From Lineus longissimus (lineage: Eukaryota > Nemertea > Pilidiophora > Heteronemertea > Lineidae): a stretch of DNA of 64,000 nt. Location: NCBI RefSeq assembly GCF_910592395.1, contig NC_088318.1, positions 13,330,349 to 13,394,348 on the forward strand, in the 5' to 3' direction. Below the pieces are notes generated by a model. The model was not told the origin of the DNA. It did not search any database and was given only the letters and a program-made list of their open reading frames with translations. This document shows positions 1-9,724 of this stretch, piece after piece (position 1 is the first letter of the stretch; every line of letters begins with the position of its first letter). The translations under genes and the position numbers were made by a program.

Positions 1-1461
1 TTCGTCTGCCCACTGGAATACTCTGTAAGGGAGCCCTTATTCCCTTGGGTGGTGATTTGCATTTCTGACACTTGGGGCATGTGCGAACAAAGTCTTCAAC
101 TAAACGCTTTAAGCCTGGTCGCCAGCAGCGAGATCGAAGTTTGGCATAGGTCTTCCTCATTCCCAAATGGCCACCAGCAAAGCCTTCGTGAGCTTGAACT
201 AAGACTGGCTTTATCAATGCTACTGGGAGAACCAAACGGCTTTGGGTTGACTGATCCGGAGACTTGAAATACAAAACTCCCTCCTCTAGTTCCAACAATT
301 GTCTCTGGGCCCAAATTGCCCGTGTCCGAGTACTGCATCCTTGCAAAACACTTTGTGGAATTATTGTCTCTTTGGAAAGGACATGCTGATAAACTTCGTT
401 GATTTCAGGGTCATTGACCTGAGCTTGTCCAATTTTCTCAGCGGTCCAATCCATAGGCAGTTCCACTAGGGTTGGTACTTTTCTCTGTGGCTTGGACTTT
501 GCACTTGGTTTTGCCTGGGTCACTGCTACACTTGCTAGGTTCACCGACTGAGTTTTTCTGTCCATTGGCGTTTGCTGATCGATTCTCTTTTTGTCAGTGG
601 GCCCACATGATGGGCAATCTCCATGTTGTCTGATTCTACTGGGCTTTCTAGACAGGGCATCAGCATTCCCGTGTAGCCTTCCTGCACGATGTTCAATCTT
701 AAAATCAAACTCGGCTAGGCACTCGAGCCATCTGGCCACCTGTCCGGATGGGTCTTTGAAATTAAGCAGCCACCGGAGCGCAATGTTATCTGTTCGGACC
801 AAGAACCTTTTTCCCAGGAGAAAGTACCTGAAATGCTTAACAAATTTCACGAGAGCTAACATTTCCCGCCGTGTGGTGCAGTAATTATTTTCTCCACCTT
901 GCAAACTCTTGCTGCCGTATGCGATCACCCTTTCAGAGCCATCTTCTTGACGCTGGGACAAAACGACACCTACAGCAAAGTCACTGGCATCAGTGTCCAA
1001 GACAAAGAGACCTGCATCTTCGGAGAAGTCAGGGTATGCTAAGACTGGTGCCTCAATCAATGCTTTCTTCAGTTTGGAAAATGACTGTTCACAGGCTTCT
1101 GTCCATTCGAAAATTGCATTCTTTCCAGTCAACTGGTGAAGTGGGGCTGCTATCTCTGAGTAGTTCTTCACATACTTTTGATAATATACAGCCAAGCCCA
1201 TGAAAGATCTTACTTCACCCACATCCTTTGGAGTTGGCCATTCTTGGACCTGACGTATCTTTTCAGAGTCAGTGGCGATCCCGTCCTTGGACACAACATG
1301 TCCCAACCATTTCAGACTCCGTCGCAGCAACTTACACTTCACTGGCTTCAACTTCATGTTGGCCTTCCTGAGGCGCTCAAAAACCTCTCGTAACTGCTGA
1401 ATATGCCGGTCAAACGATGGTGTATGTACGATTATGTCATCCAAGTACACGAGACAGTACT
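1..1461 (-). pseudogene. Rest of Pol of gypsy element A: RT palm/thumb, RNase H, integrase zinc finger
   Basis: Past the C-homopolymer the minus strand stays open to the window edge in a shifted frame. It begins with the RT catalytic box LVYLDDIIVHTPSFDRHI (about 1380-1435). The RT connection follows, with FMGLAVYYQKYV near 1200, then RNase H with the LDTDASDFAVG motif near 1000 and RTDNIALRWLL near 800. A linker leads to the integrase H2C2 finger with HEGFAGGHLGMRKTYAKL and CPKCQ at about 60-205. It lacks its own start codon, so on this sequence it is translated only if the homopolymer length is different or a frameshift occurs. Confidence 0.85.
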
Positions 1462-3237
1462 CTACCCCCCCCCCCCTAGCACGATGTTCATGAGCCTGGT
1501 AAAAGTTGCTGGGGCTCCAGTCAAACCAAATGGCATGGCCAACCACTCATATTGCTTAACTCCTGTCACAAATCCTGTTTTCTCTCGATCCTCGGGAGCC
1601 ACGCCCACTTGCCAGTAGCCACTGGCACAATCAAGGCTGCTGAACCAACAGGACCCAGCCAGTCCTCCAAGTGTATCATCTATTCTTGGCAGTGGTTGTG
1701 CTGACTTCACAGTGCACTCATTTAGCTTTCGGTAGTCTAAACATAGGCGAAAACTCCCATCATGCTTCTTAGCCAGTACGATAGGCGAGCTCCATGGTCC
1801 AGTAGACTCCTTTATGAGAGTTTTGTCCAAGAGGTCTTTGGTTGTCTCATCAACAAAATGTTGTTGGTGGGGTGGTACCCTCCTTGGCCTCTGTTTGATC
1901 GGGACAGCATCTCCTGTGTTTATCCGATGTTCAACCACTGTGGTGTGCCCAATATCCAGATCATCCATTGAGAAAATATCCTGATATTCCGCTATGAGGG
2001 AAATCAGCGTGGCACGCTGTGACCCAGTCAGATCTATCTCGTCTATTTCCAATTTTTCCAACAGTTTTCCAAGTCTTTCTGATTGCAAAGGAGATTGGAC
2101 AGGGTCTGGGGTACAAGGCGTCCCAACACTGGTTACTGCTATGGAAGCTGCAGCCAATTGTCCCTGTCCGAGTATGGGAGAGTATACAGGGTCTGGGGTA
2201 CAAAGCGTCCCAGCACTGGTTGCTGCTGTATCAGCTGCAGCCAAGTGTTCCTGTTCCTCTCCATTCTCCCTGGCCCCTACATGTTTGTCGTCCTGATGTC
2301 CACTTATTTCTGTGACTGGGTGAAACCATCCCAATGTCTGATTGGTCCTCATCCTAATAGGGCTATCTGTGAAATTGGCCACACGAATGGGGAGTTTGCC
2401 ATGGTTTGACTTCACCAAAGTACGCCCTGTCGTGAACGATGTCGGGCCCCTTTTTGCTTCAATCATTCCTGGTGTCAGATGACTAGCTTCACCTCCCCTA
2501 GCAAGTTTTCCTGGCACAATCATCTCAGTCTGTGCTGGGATCTTCACAGATCGCCCAAGGATGACTCGACAAATCTTAAGTTCATCTCTTTGGTGACGCA
2601 ATGGGATTTCTTCATTGCCAACCTCCAATGTAGCACTTTCATATCGAATGGTACACTGGTGCTTTGCAAAGAAGTCGCTTCCCAAAAGACACGAGTGGCA
2701 TAGCTTCTTGACCACCACCACTGGATGACAGTAAACATTGGATCCAATCTGTAAATCGGCATCAACCATCCCCATAATGTGCAAGTCTTCCTCGGTGGCT
2801 GACATCAGGGATCCCATTGCAGGTTCAAGGGTTTTTTTGGCCGAATCGAGACGGTCCCATAAATCACTACGGATCAGTGTTACTGCTGCTCCAGTATCCA
2901 AAAGCATGGACGTTGACTGGTCGTTTACTTTACCACTCAAATAGAGGCTGCTGTCAGCCAGCTGTATACTCCCAATAGTGACGTGTGAATGCCCAGGCTT
3001 GGGCTCAAACACTGTCGCCTTGGGGTTCAACATTGAATTCTCCACCAATGTTAAATTTTCTGCTGGGCTAACATTGTTTTCTTCTTGGACAACGGAATCT
3101 ACATGTGGGGCCACTACTGCTTCTTCGGGACTGTGCTGCCCCCCGACAATCCCGCCGCCTCGTTTCCCTGCTTGTTGGGGCAATCTTTGGAAATGTGGCC
3201 TTTCAAGTGGCATATGAAACACTCGTTTTGAGGGCAT
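1462..3237 (-). CDS. Pol of gypsy element A: protease and N-terminal half of reverse transcriptase
   Basis: A 591-codon frame. Residues about 110-230 are a retropepsin-like aspartic protease with the LLDTGAAVTLI active-site motif. Residues about 460-585 are the fingers and start of the palm of reverse transcriptase, with FRLCLDYRKLN, a first catalytic block SLDCASGYWQV and AMPFGLTGAPATF. The frame stops just after the last motif in a run of about a dozen C at 1467-1479. The YLDD box is found a few codons downstream in a different frame (about 1420), so a homopolymer indel has split the polymerase. The linker between protease and RT contains a duplicated Pro/Ser/Thr-rich stretch (about 2090-2230). 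Confidence 0.9.
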   Translation of the reverse strand: MPSKRVFHMPLERPHFQRLPQQAGKRGGGIVGGQHSPEEAVVAPHVDSVVQEENNVSPAENLTLVENSMLNPKATVFEPKPGHSHVTIGSIQLADSSLYLSGKVNDQSTSMLLDTGAAVTLIRSDLWDRLDSAKKTLEPAMGSLMSATEEDLHIMGMVDADLQIGSNVYCHPVVVVKKLCHSCLLGSDFFAKHQCTIRYESATLEVGNEEIPLRHQRDELKICRVILGRSVKIPAQTEMIVPGKLARGGEASHLTPGMIEAKRGPTSFTTGRTLVKSNHGKLPIRVANFTDSPIRMRTNQTLGWFHPVTEISGHQDDKHVGARENGEEQEHLAAADTAATSAGTLCTPDPVYSPILGQGQLAAASIAVTSVGTPCTPDPVQSPLQSERLGKLLEKLEIDEIDLTGSQRATLISLIAEYQDIFSMDDLDIGHTTVVEHRINTGDAVPIKQRPRRVPPHQQHFVDETTKDLLDKTLIKESTGPWSSPIVLAKKHDGSFRLCLDYRKLNECTVKSAQPLPRIDDTLGGLAGSCWFSSLDCASGYWQVGVAPEDREKTGFVTGVKQYEWLAMPFGLTGAPATFTRLMNIVLGGGG

Positions 3238-4148
3238 CGCCGAAATCTGTGATCACCGCCGCAGGTTTTGCAACCATCTCCCTTACTGGTACTGTGGTTT
3301 CCCTTTTGGCCTTCCAATCGCAAGATTCTCTCATTCATGGTGCTCAACAATTCTAATACCTTGGACATATCGGACATATCGGAGTTCTCCGCCGGCTTTG
3401 GCGCAACGCTCGCCACTTTCTGTTTTGGCTTGGCCACCTCCTGCTGGCTCGACTCACTTGCCCCCTTTTTCATCACTAGTTGGGCTGCCTCTAGTTGCCT
3501 AACCTTGCGAATGGCCTCGCTCAGGGTGGCGGGTGAACTCATTAGCAGCTGCTGTTTGACTGCATCTTCTGCTGTAACTCCGAGAAGAAACTGGTCAAGG
3601 GCCATTTCTTGTTGTAGTTCGAACCCACTACTTGGGTACGCGTTAAGGGCAAGTTCTTGGAGGGCATCTGAGAAAGTCTCGTATGTTTCATTTCCACGCT
3701 GTACTCTGGCCCTCATCTGTAACTTGTAATCCTCCCTTGAGGTATTATGAAATCGCTTCATTAGTCGAGTACAAAAATCCTCGTAGGATAGGCTTTCCTC
3801 CAGGTGTAAATTGTTGACCGCAACATAAGCCTGATGTTCTAGTCTTGAAAGGAGTTGTTCCCGACGCTGTTCATCAGGGATCTTGGCTAACTTCACAAAG
3901 TTGTCAAACCTTTCCAGCCAAATTCGGAAGTTTTGATTTAACTGGAAATTTTTCGGTGCCTGAATTTTCACATTTACGGCAGTGGTCGAAGCTGTAGTTG
4001 CCTTCACTGTTTCTGGCCCCATTTTGGTCCTCATCAGGTTGGTGAATGTTTCCAAAAATTCTGTCATAGCATCAGGATTAGCCTCTGCCCCTTTAGGGGT
4101 TCCACCTGGCCTCATCAGTTGCCTCGGGGTAGTCGCCCCCCCTTCCAC
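3114..4148 (-). CDS. Gag polyprotein of gypsy element A
   Basis: This open frame of about 344 codons encodes a retrotransposon Gag: an N-terminal capsid-like helical region (about residues 50-210), a Lys/Gln-rich linker, and two zinc knuckles near the C terminus, CKTCGGDHRFRRCP and the canonical CFICHLKGHISKDCP. It would coat the element's RNA in cytoplasmic particles. The pol frame overlaps its last 124 bases in another phase, as expected for frameshift expression of Gag-Pol. The annotated start is only the first in-frame codon. A better ATG lies at about 4168 in a frame that differs by one base within a run of G at 4135-4142, so the true N terminus appears shifted by a one-base homopolymer change. 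Confidence 0.88.
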   Translation of the reverse strand: MEGGATTPRQLMRPGGTPKGAEANPDAMTEFLETFTNLMRTKMGPETVKATTASTTAVNVKIQAPKNFQLNQNFRIWLERFDNFVKLAKIPDEQRREQLLSRLEHQAYVAVNNLHLEESLSYEDFCTRLMKRFHNTSREDYKLQMRARVQRGNETYETFSDALQELALNAYPSSGFELQQEMALDQFLLGVTAEDAVKQQLLMSSPATLSEAIRKVRQLEAAQLVMKKGASESSQQEVAKPKQKVASVAPKPAENSDMSDMSKVLELLSTMNERILRLEGQKGNHSTSKGDGCKTCGGDHRFRRCPQNECFICHLKGHISKDCPNKQGNEAAGLSGGSTVPKKQ

Positions 4149-4818
4149 GTCCTAATGGAGTATCCATAATCACACTAATAGACCTACTTTCTAACAGAAC
4201 ACACTTTCTGTCTCCAAAAATAAACCCTTCAGACTTGTGAACTCCCACAAAATAGGCCTGCAACCACAGCTCAGTGGACTTAACCTGACCAAAATTTATT
4301 TATTGATCTTACAATAATCTGCTCCCCACTGACACACTATACTACTATCAATGTATCTGTGACGACATGCCAGCGTATCGAACTCACTTCGGAAACTTAG
4401 GTCACCACGATTTCAGAACAGTGCATAATAATATCAAAAACAGTTTGTCCTAACCGGCCTCCGTACAAAAACGAGCATGGGTTGGTCAATACGAACGCAC
4501 GTACAATTACAAACGCAGTTTTCGGCTCTATTTTTGCTGTCACGAGTCTGCAACTAGCTTACACATCATGTACACATGCTAAATTACCGTAAGCAAGTTT
4601 CTATACACGTTGCTTCATTGTATTTGACGGCACAAACAGGACAAATCTAGCTATGTTTACATGCATTGCATCAGAATACGCGGGTCGAGCGCGGCAACCG
4701 AGCGCGATGACACAACCATTCCTGCCTGCAAATTTTAATTTGGGTTCTTTTTAAATCCCACAGCTGTCACCACTGTAATGTCCTTTGATTTGCCTTCTTT
4801 GGTACTCGATATACATGA
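4149..4818 (-). mobile_element. Probable 5' LTR and leader of gypsy element A
   Basis: This non-coding stretch lies directly upstream (minus-strand sense) of gag and ends where Rep-B begins. In minus sense it carries AATAAATAAA at about 4293-4302, a polyadenylation signal of the kind found in the R region of LTRs. The second LTR lies outside the window, so LTR ends and target duplication cannot be checked, and no primer-binding site was identified with certainty. A few hundred bases at the low-coordinate end would be leader rather than LTR. Confidence 0.4.
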
Positions 4819-5874
4819 TAAGCCCCCCCTTTAGGAGGGGCTCTTAAGATACACGTGTGTGTGGGAGTATATACTGATTTGATGAGAAATAAAGAGAGTA
4901 AATATTGTATATCCTACAAACAATTTTTTTTGGTATTTTTCTGAATTAACTCCGTTGAGTTTACCGATTTCTCCGCGATCTTCCGGTGGTGGTTGCTATC
5001 CCATTGATTGAAATTAATTTAAATTAATTTTAATCTTCATGGGAATTCGCTACATCATATGCCTAAGAAATTGGCCAATTATATTAATATTTTTATTAGA
5101 GAAATATCCGTCCTAAATAATGACAGAAAAGGTTGGTTTATTTCAATTTTGTGTCGACATGATCGAGGTCACGTGACATAAAAACAAAACAATCGCACAC
5201 ACCCTCCAAAAAAGGCACTTTAAGAAAAACAAATACGTTTTTCCAGCTTAAAACCACACTGACGACTAAGTTATATTGGTCTTCTGCCCAAATCTGAAGT
5301 ATCAAAATGAATCACAAACTAGAACTAGCTCTATTTAGCAAAAGTTGCGTGAAAAATTCGGGTGAGCGACATTCTGCACCCTAGCGGCCAATAATTAAAC
5401 TACTTTCAGCCGTCTGCTCCGGTCTCGTTAGGGAGTTTTTCCCAAATGTACGCGATGATGACGTGCCCCATTAACAGGACGTAACATCTATTTTAAAATG
5501 CGTTTCCAAAGTGAATGCATGAGGACAACCTATTTGTGTCGTATATCACTGGAAACGCCCGATTCCCGTGAATAAGGATAATCACAATGTATTACATTAC
5601 CAAAACAAAAATGTGTCGGAAGGAACTATATGGATGGTCCCATCGCACCCCCCCCTCCAGCAGTATGAGGGCTAGTTGACTGTCCACCGGGGGGGTTTGG
5701 GGGGAGCTTCCCCCCAACGCACTGGTAAAAACCTATGTCGACGGAGGGGGTTTGGGGGGTGTCCCCCCATTGTAACAGCTGTAGTTGTTAGAGCTTGCAC
5801 TATGCTCGTAGGGGGGGTTCGGGGGAGCTCCCCCGACCTAAAGGGGGGCTCACTAAGTCCTTGACTTTACATAT
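4819..5874 (+). repeat. Rep-B copy 1: 1.05 kb non-coding repeat with serial G/C palindromes
   Basis: Nearly the same sequence recurs at 47789-48868. The shared segment starts at TAAGCCCCCC(C)TTTAGGAGG and ends a little past the inverse motif CCTAAAGGGGGGCTCACTA, so the two ends are short inverted repeats of AGCCCCCCTTTAGG. Homology runs about 20 bases beyond the right motif. Inside are an AATAAA-type A-rich patch near 4888, a block matching the left end of the GTCTC-element (5422-5570) and four G/C palindromes. No coding capacity is convincing; short frames through the G-rich part are low-complexity Pro/Gly. Class unknown; probably a non-autonomous DNA element or composite. Confidence 0.8.
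5684..5850 (+). repeat. Cluster of G-run/C-run palindromes inside Rep-B
   Basis: Three successive units show a G6-7 run, TT(T/C), a second G5-6 run, a few bases, then a matching C run. One core is the perfect 18 bp palindrome TCGGGGGAGCTCCCCCGA at about 5819-5836. Each unit can form a very stable hairpin, and the paired G runs could form quadruplex structures. The same cluster recurs at 48671-48842 with small length changes. Confidence 0.8.
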
Positions 5875-7159
5875 TATAGTGAACTAATGAACTTGCAAAT
5901 CGGCTTTTAATTCAACTCGTACTTTATTGTCTCGTCTCGCCCGTCGACTACAATAACAACAACAATGCACCGTTTTCGCCCCGGCCGCAACACGGGCCGA
6001 AGACAGACTGGGGTGGCTCGGGACACCACACATGGTAATGGTAATTGTTTCCTTTCTGTTTATATCTTAGGGCTTGTATATTGAAAACTTTCTGGAGTGT
6101 GCGTGCGTGTGCTAGGCGCTTCGCGCTTCTACCGGTAAGCAAAACAAAAGCCATTTTGTGTCCAAGGACGATTTTTTAGCAACTCCCCAAGTTTGTTTAG
6201 CTTTCATATTTTTTTGCCAAACAGTGGCCACTGGGTGTCCAAAAACTAAAGAAAAACACGCACTAGTATTCTTTGCAGAACGTTACTGTTGGACCAAATT
6301 AATGTTACCCGTTGTTTTTCTGGTAATTGACATCCTTACTGAGATGTTCACATTCTGGGCGCACCACTGACCACGTGCAGTCATGTCCCAAGACTAAGAC
6401 TAAAACCATACCAGGAAAAGGATCCATTTTCGAAAAATTCTAGGAATAATTAGCAAGCGACGCCTTCCAGTGGCTAAAAACAAGAAACCGACAAACTGCT
6501 GAGTCAAGTAAAAATCGCGCGCCAAAACAAAAGAACCCGCACTCCAGGTAGGTCATCCAGTGTGAACTCTGGCTAGAGTACCTGTAGAAAAGGTATCTTG
6601 CGTTGATTATCTCTGTCAACCTTATTCGCCTGTTGCTTCTCAGCTTGCACTCAATGAGACCTTCATTCGTATGAATAAATTACGACGCGTGTGCTAAATA
6701 TGGGAAACAAAATGGCGTCGCCGGGTGTGAAAAAATAAATCGCTGCCTCTTCACCATTCCCGAAATAGTTCATCAAAATGGAGTGGAGTTTGATTTTTCC
6801 GGTCACAACCCCTCAGACCAATCAACCTATATCACCCAGATTGTCCCAATCATCAAAATCAAGACAACATCACAACCCCCAGACATATCATTTCATTTAA
6901 CCCAATTGCCCCAACCCCACAGTAAGCCAACACCCTAAAACAACCCGCGCCACGGGTATTATGCTAGTAGGTGATAAAAACAGTTCGTTTGCACTGCACA
7001 ATATTTGTATACTAGCATTGTACCCGTGGCGCAGTCAGGTTCAAATGGGCTATACCTTGAATAGATTGAATTGCAATGAAAATCTAATGCAATATGCAAA
7101 GGAGCCATATCGAAGAGACAGATTAAACCAACCATTTGTCCACAGACTCGGACCTAGCT
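5875..7159. other. Intergenic stretch, no gene recognised
   Basis: No frame with convincing coding character and no long repeat shared elsewhere in the window. A GC-rich patch at about 5940-6030 and several A/T-rich stretches are visible. Confidence 0.5.
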
Positions 7160-7171
7160 GTGGCGTGGGTT

Positions 7172-7367
7172 TATGCCTGTTTCGCCTATTCCTGTTTCGC
7201 CTATTCCTGTTTCGCCTACAAAATTCCTGTTTCGCCTATTCCTGATTCGCCTATTCCTGTTCCGCCTATTCCTGTTTCGCCTATTCCTTTTTGGCCTATT
7301 TCCTGTTTGGCCTATTTCCTGTTTCGCCTATTCCTGTTTCGCCTACTTCCTGTTTCGCCTACTTTCC
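7172..7367 (+). repeat. Left minisatellite array, 15 bp unit (TTCGCCTATTCCTGT), about 13 units
   Basis: Units are 15-16 bp with point variants (TTGG for TTCG, CTACTT for CTATT, one short interruption near 7218). This array makes up the left inverted end of the foldback element. The frames through it read as repeats of Phe/Arg/Leu or Ser/Pro/Ile and are not taken as genes. Confidence 0.95.
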
Positions 7368-7875
7368 AGTACCCCTACAATAAATCGACTCTCCCACGGG
7401 GAACCTTAGGGATGCATGTCCATTTTATGGGGAAAATGTGAGGGGACAATTGGATGATGTTAACGATGTGATGACTATTTGACTAATCAAATGCCATCAA
7501 CTTTGTTAACAAACCATGCCATGACCGTTTTGAAAGAGTCACCTTGAAAGCGGGGACAGTCCGGGACTTATTTGACCATAGGACCATAGGACCATACTGA
7601 CACACAGTAAAAACTAATAGATTAAGTATAGAGTAGAGCAGTCGATGATAGGGTAAAACTTTCTTACTATTTTATATCTTGCCTTTTAAAATAAGCTAAA
7701 ACATGAGCCTATGTAAGCTATGTATAATTTTCCAAAGTTATTCCGAATAATACTAAAATAATTGAAATGTCGCTAAATCCATTATTTCAGACTTTATTCT
7801 TAATGATAGCCTTTAACACTATAGTAAGGGACGGTTCATATTCCTACGTCTGTGGGGAGGTTAGCAATACATTTG

Positions 7876-8002
7876 AATAGGCGAAACAGGAATAGGCGAA
7901 ACAGGAATTAGGCGAAACAGGAATAGGCGAAGCAGGAATTAGGCGAAACAGGAATTAGGCGAAACAGGAATAGGCGGAACAGGAATAGGCGAAACAGGAA
8001 TA
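7876..8002 (-). repeat. Right minisatellite array, inverse of the left array, 8 units
   Basis: The unit AATAGGCGAAACAGG, the exact complement of the left-array unit, is repeated about eight times with one-base variants (AATTAGG; one GAAGC and one GGAAC change). It is shorter than the left array, as expected for tandem units that expand and contract independently. Confidence 0.95.
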
Positions 8003-8014
8003 CACCGTGGCGTG

Positions 8015-8899
8015 CTGTATGCGTGCATATAAAAGTATATCAGTTGGTCCGATAGAGATGATGAGGCAATGCCTCGTTCCTTAGTGAGCAATATGCGCCT
8101 TTTTATACGGAGAAGAAGGAGTACCCAGATAGGCCTTCACATGTCGGCCTCCAAATGGCTCGAACCAATTGCACTATCACTACTATAACTTTAAAATGCG
8201 TGCTCCTCCTACATGTAGCCAGGTCTCGGGCAAGGCACTTACTCGACAGGCAAGCTAGACGTTCAGCACCGTGAGCAGCTCATTGATAAGGCCATTTCAG
8301 GTTCAGCGCGCCTCTTAGATCAATTATTGAAAGCTGTGGTGAGTACATAAACAGACCATGGTAACCTTCATTTGAAAATCCCTTCATAATCAAGGGCTAG
8401 CTCTGGCTAACACAGCACCCATAAACAATAGACCACCAATTTGACCCCAGCTCCTTTCTGCGGGAAAACCCAAGTCCAGCAACCGAAAGTACCAAAAATA
8501 CATTTTTGTTTACATTTGAACTGCACACATACGTTTGTTTACAATTTCTTTCCACGCGAAATCTCGACCTGCAATCGTGGATTGAAAATAACATTAACCT
8601 TAGTTCAGCAGGTCAACAGGTACAGACTGTTCCAATCATCCCCCTACAGCCAGCTATTCAACAGGTAATGTTAGCCACCCCACAGGAAGTGCAGGTAATT
8701 GATTAAGCCCCTGCATAATTAAACAGCTATGACTTGGCTTCTGTGAGTGGTAAGGAGAATTGACAGTGTCCGATTAAAAATCTCTCATTACTGCTCCGCT
8801 GAAGTAGATTTCCGAAAATAAACATAACGTTGCATCAGGATAACATATCACCTGCAAACGTGCAAAATTTCGAGACGAGACCCCCAAATGGCACTTTAT
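8015..8899. other. Intergenic stretch with one weak exon candidate
   Basis: Mostly without coding signal. A Gln-rich frame at about 8604-8665 lies between an acceptor-like CCTTAG and a donor-like CAGGTAATG and would read SAGQQVQTVPIIPLQPAIQQ. That resembles the Gln-rich activation segments of some transcription factors, but no partner exon is visible and it may be chance. Confidence 0.3.
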
Positions 8900-9724
8900 C
8901 CAGAAGTATTAAGTTAGCAGGAAGGGTTGGGCGTTTGTGGTTTCTGAGTCTGAGGGGGTTGGTGTCTGTTGACTGTGCTTTAAGAGAGACTAGGCATGGC
9001 GCCAGTCTCTCTTAAAGCACAGTCAACAGGCATTTAGTCTCAGTATTTGGGAATCAAGGCAGCTCAGAGAGCAATGATTGAACGATGCTGTGGACAAGTC
9101 CAAGGATACTGCATCAGTCGCGACCAACTTCTCATCAGAAAGCGTCACCACCAGCATATTCAATGTTCAGTTCCAACCTGTACCAGTCCAATGCACGCTT
9201 GTCATGGTCAGCAGTGGTCAGCTTAGCGCGATATGGAACATTCTTCCGAAACTCAAGCGAGGGAAGTCTGCTCATTAGCATATCTCGCGCACTGCTCCTT
9301 CTTGTCAAACATCGTAGTGACATCGTAATGGAAAACGTCTGGCTTTGCGCCAGACATTGAGACTAATAAGTGAAGAACTAATAGGTAAAGAACTTCTACT
9401 TGCGCGAGACTGCTGTGATAAAATGATCATAGCAGAGACTCCGGTGACGTACACATATATTTTTTACAATCAAAAATGCCCTCAAAAGACGACATGGAAT
9501 GATTATTTTATTGATATTTCCTACTATATACCTTCCAATTATCACTTTATACAAATAGATCGGCGTTAGGTCGCATGCTTTTCTTTCCTGGTGACACTAT
9601 AAAGCAAAATAGTTGCAACCCCGTAAATGCGCTATAAGTCCAATAATAAGTGACGGTGACCCGTTATAAATGTTTTGCCAGCTTCGCTTTTTTGCCGCTA
9701 CGCGGCGCGTTGGGCCCTTGCGTC
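8900..9724 (-). repeat. Rep-A copy 1 (825 bp, opposite orientation to the other three)
   Basis: Rep-A is a family of about 0.83 kb with four copies in the window (8900-9724, 12789-13610, 16310-17143, 26871-27703). In the sense of copies 2-4 it begins GACGCAAGGGCCCAAAG, carries a small GCCGC-GTA-GCGGC hairpin near that end, and ends CTTAATACTTCTGG. About 115 bp from the latter end is a 64 bp hairpin with 26 bp arms (8966-9029 here, perfect). Short frames run through it in both directions but differ between copies and match no known family. No terminal inverted repeat or target duplication was found, so its class is open. Confidence 0.9.
8966..9029. repeat. 26 bp perfect inverted repeat (hairpin) of Rep-A copy 1
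   Basis: Arms begin CTGTTGACTGTGCTTTAAGA and are separated by a 12 bp spacer, itself nearly palindromic around GGCGCC. Equivalent hairpins lie at 13471-13534 (one arm mismatch), 17014-17077 and 27574-27637. Conservation in all copies suggests the structure matters for the element. Confidence 0.95.

Larger units (their letters stand above)
1..4148 (-). mobile_element. Ty3/gypsy LTR retrotransposon A (minus strand, cut by window start)
   Basis: Read on the minus strand, gag, protease, reverse transcriptase, RNase H and the zinc-binding start of integrase follow in the order typical of Ty3/gypsy elements. The integrase core and 3' LTR lie beyond base 1. The reading frame is broken at G/C homopolymers (about 1467-1479, and in the gag leader at about 4135-4142), so this copy is probably inactive or carries homopolymer length errors. 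The 5' LTR and leader must lie above 4148 (separate entry). Order and motifs are seen directly; the superfamily call rests on the RT/RNase H/integrase order. Confidence 0.93.
7168..8006. mobile_element. Foldback-type element with minisatellite inverted ends and 8 bp target duplication
   Basis: The two ends are inverted arrays of a 15 bp unit (TTCGCCTATTCCTGT and its complement). The outermost 23 bp match as inverted repeats with two mismatches: the left end reads GGTTTATGCCTGTTTCGCC, and the right end, complemented, reads GGTGTATTCCTGTTTCGCC. The whole is flanked by an identical 8-mer GTGGCGTG at 7160-7167 and 8007-8014, a good target-site duplication. About 500 bp of A/T-rich spacer with no coding frame separates the arrays. 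Such architecture is known from Foldback/Galileo-like non-autonomous DNA transposons; superfamily is not resolvable here. Confidence 0.85.

Noticed and set aside
5676-5864. Gly/Pro-rich short frames in the G-run cluster of Rep-B (also 48599-48844)
   Set aside because: Low-complexity translation of G/C palindromes; no start context and indels between the copies change the frame.
7136-7441. Frames of about 70-100 codons through the left minisatellite array
   Set aside because: All three frames are open because the unit lacks stops; the product is a simple repeat and the array is explained as a transposon end.
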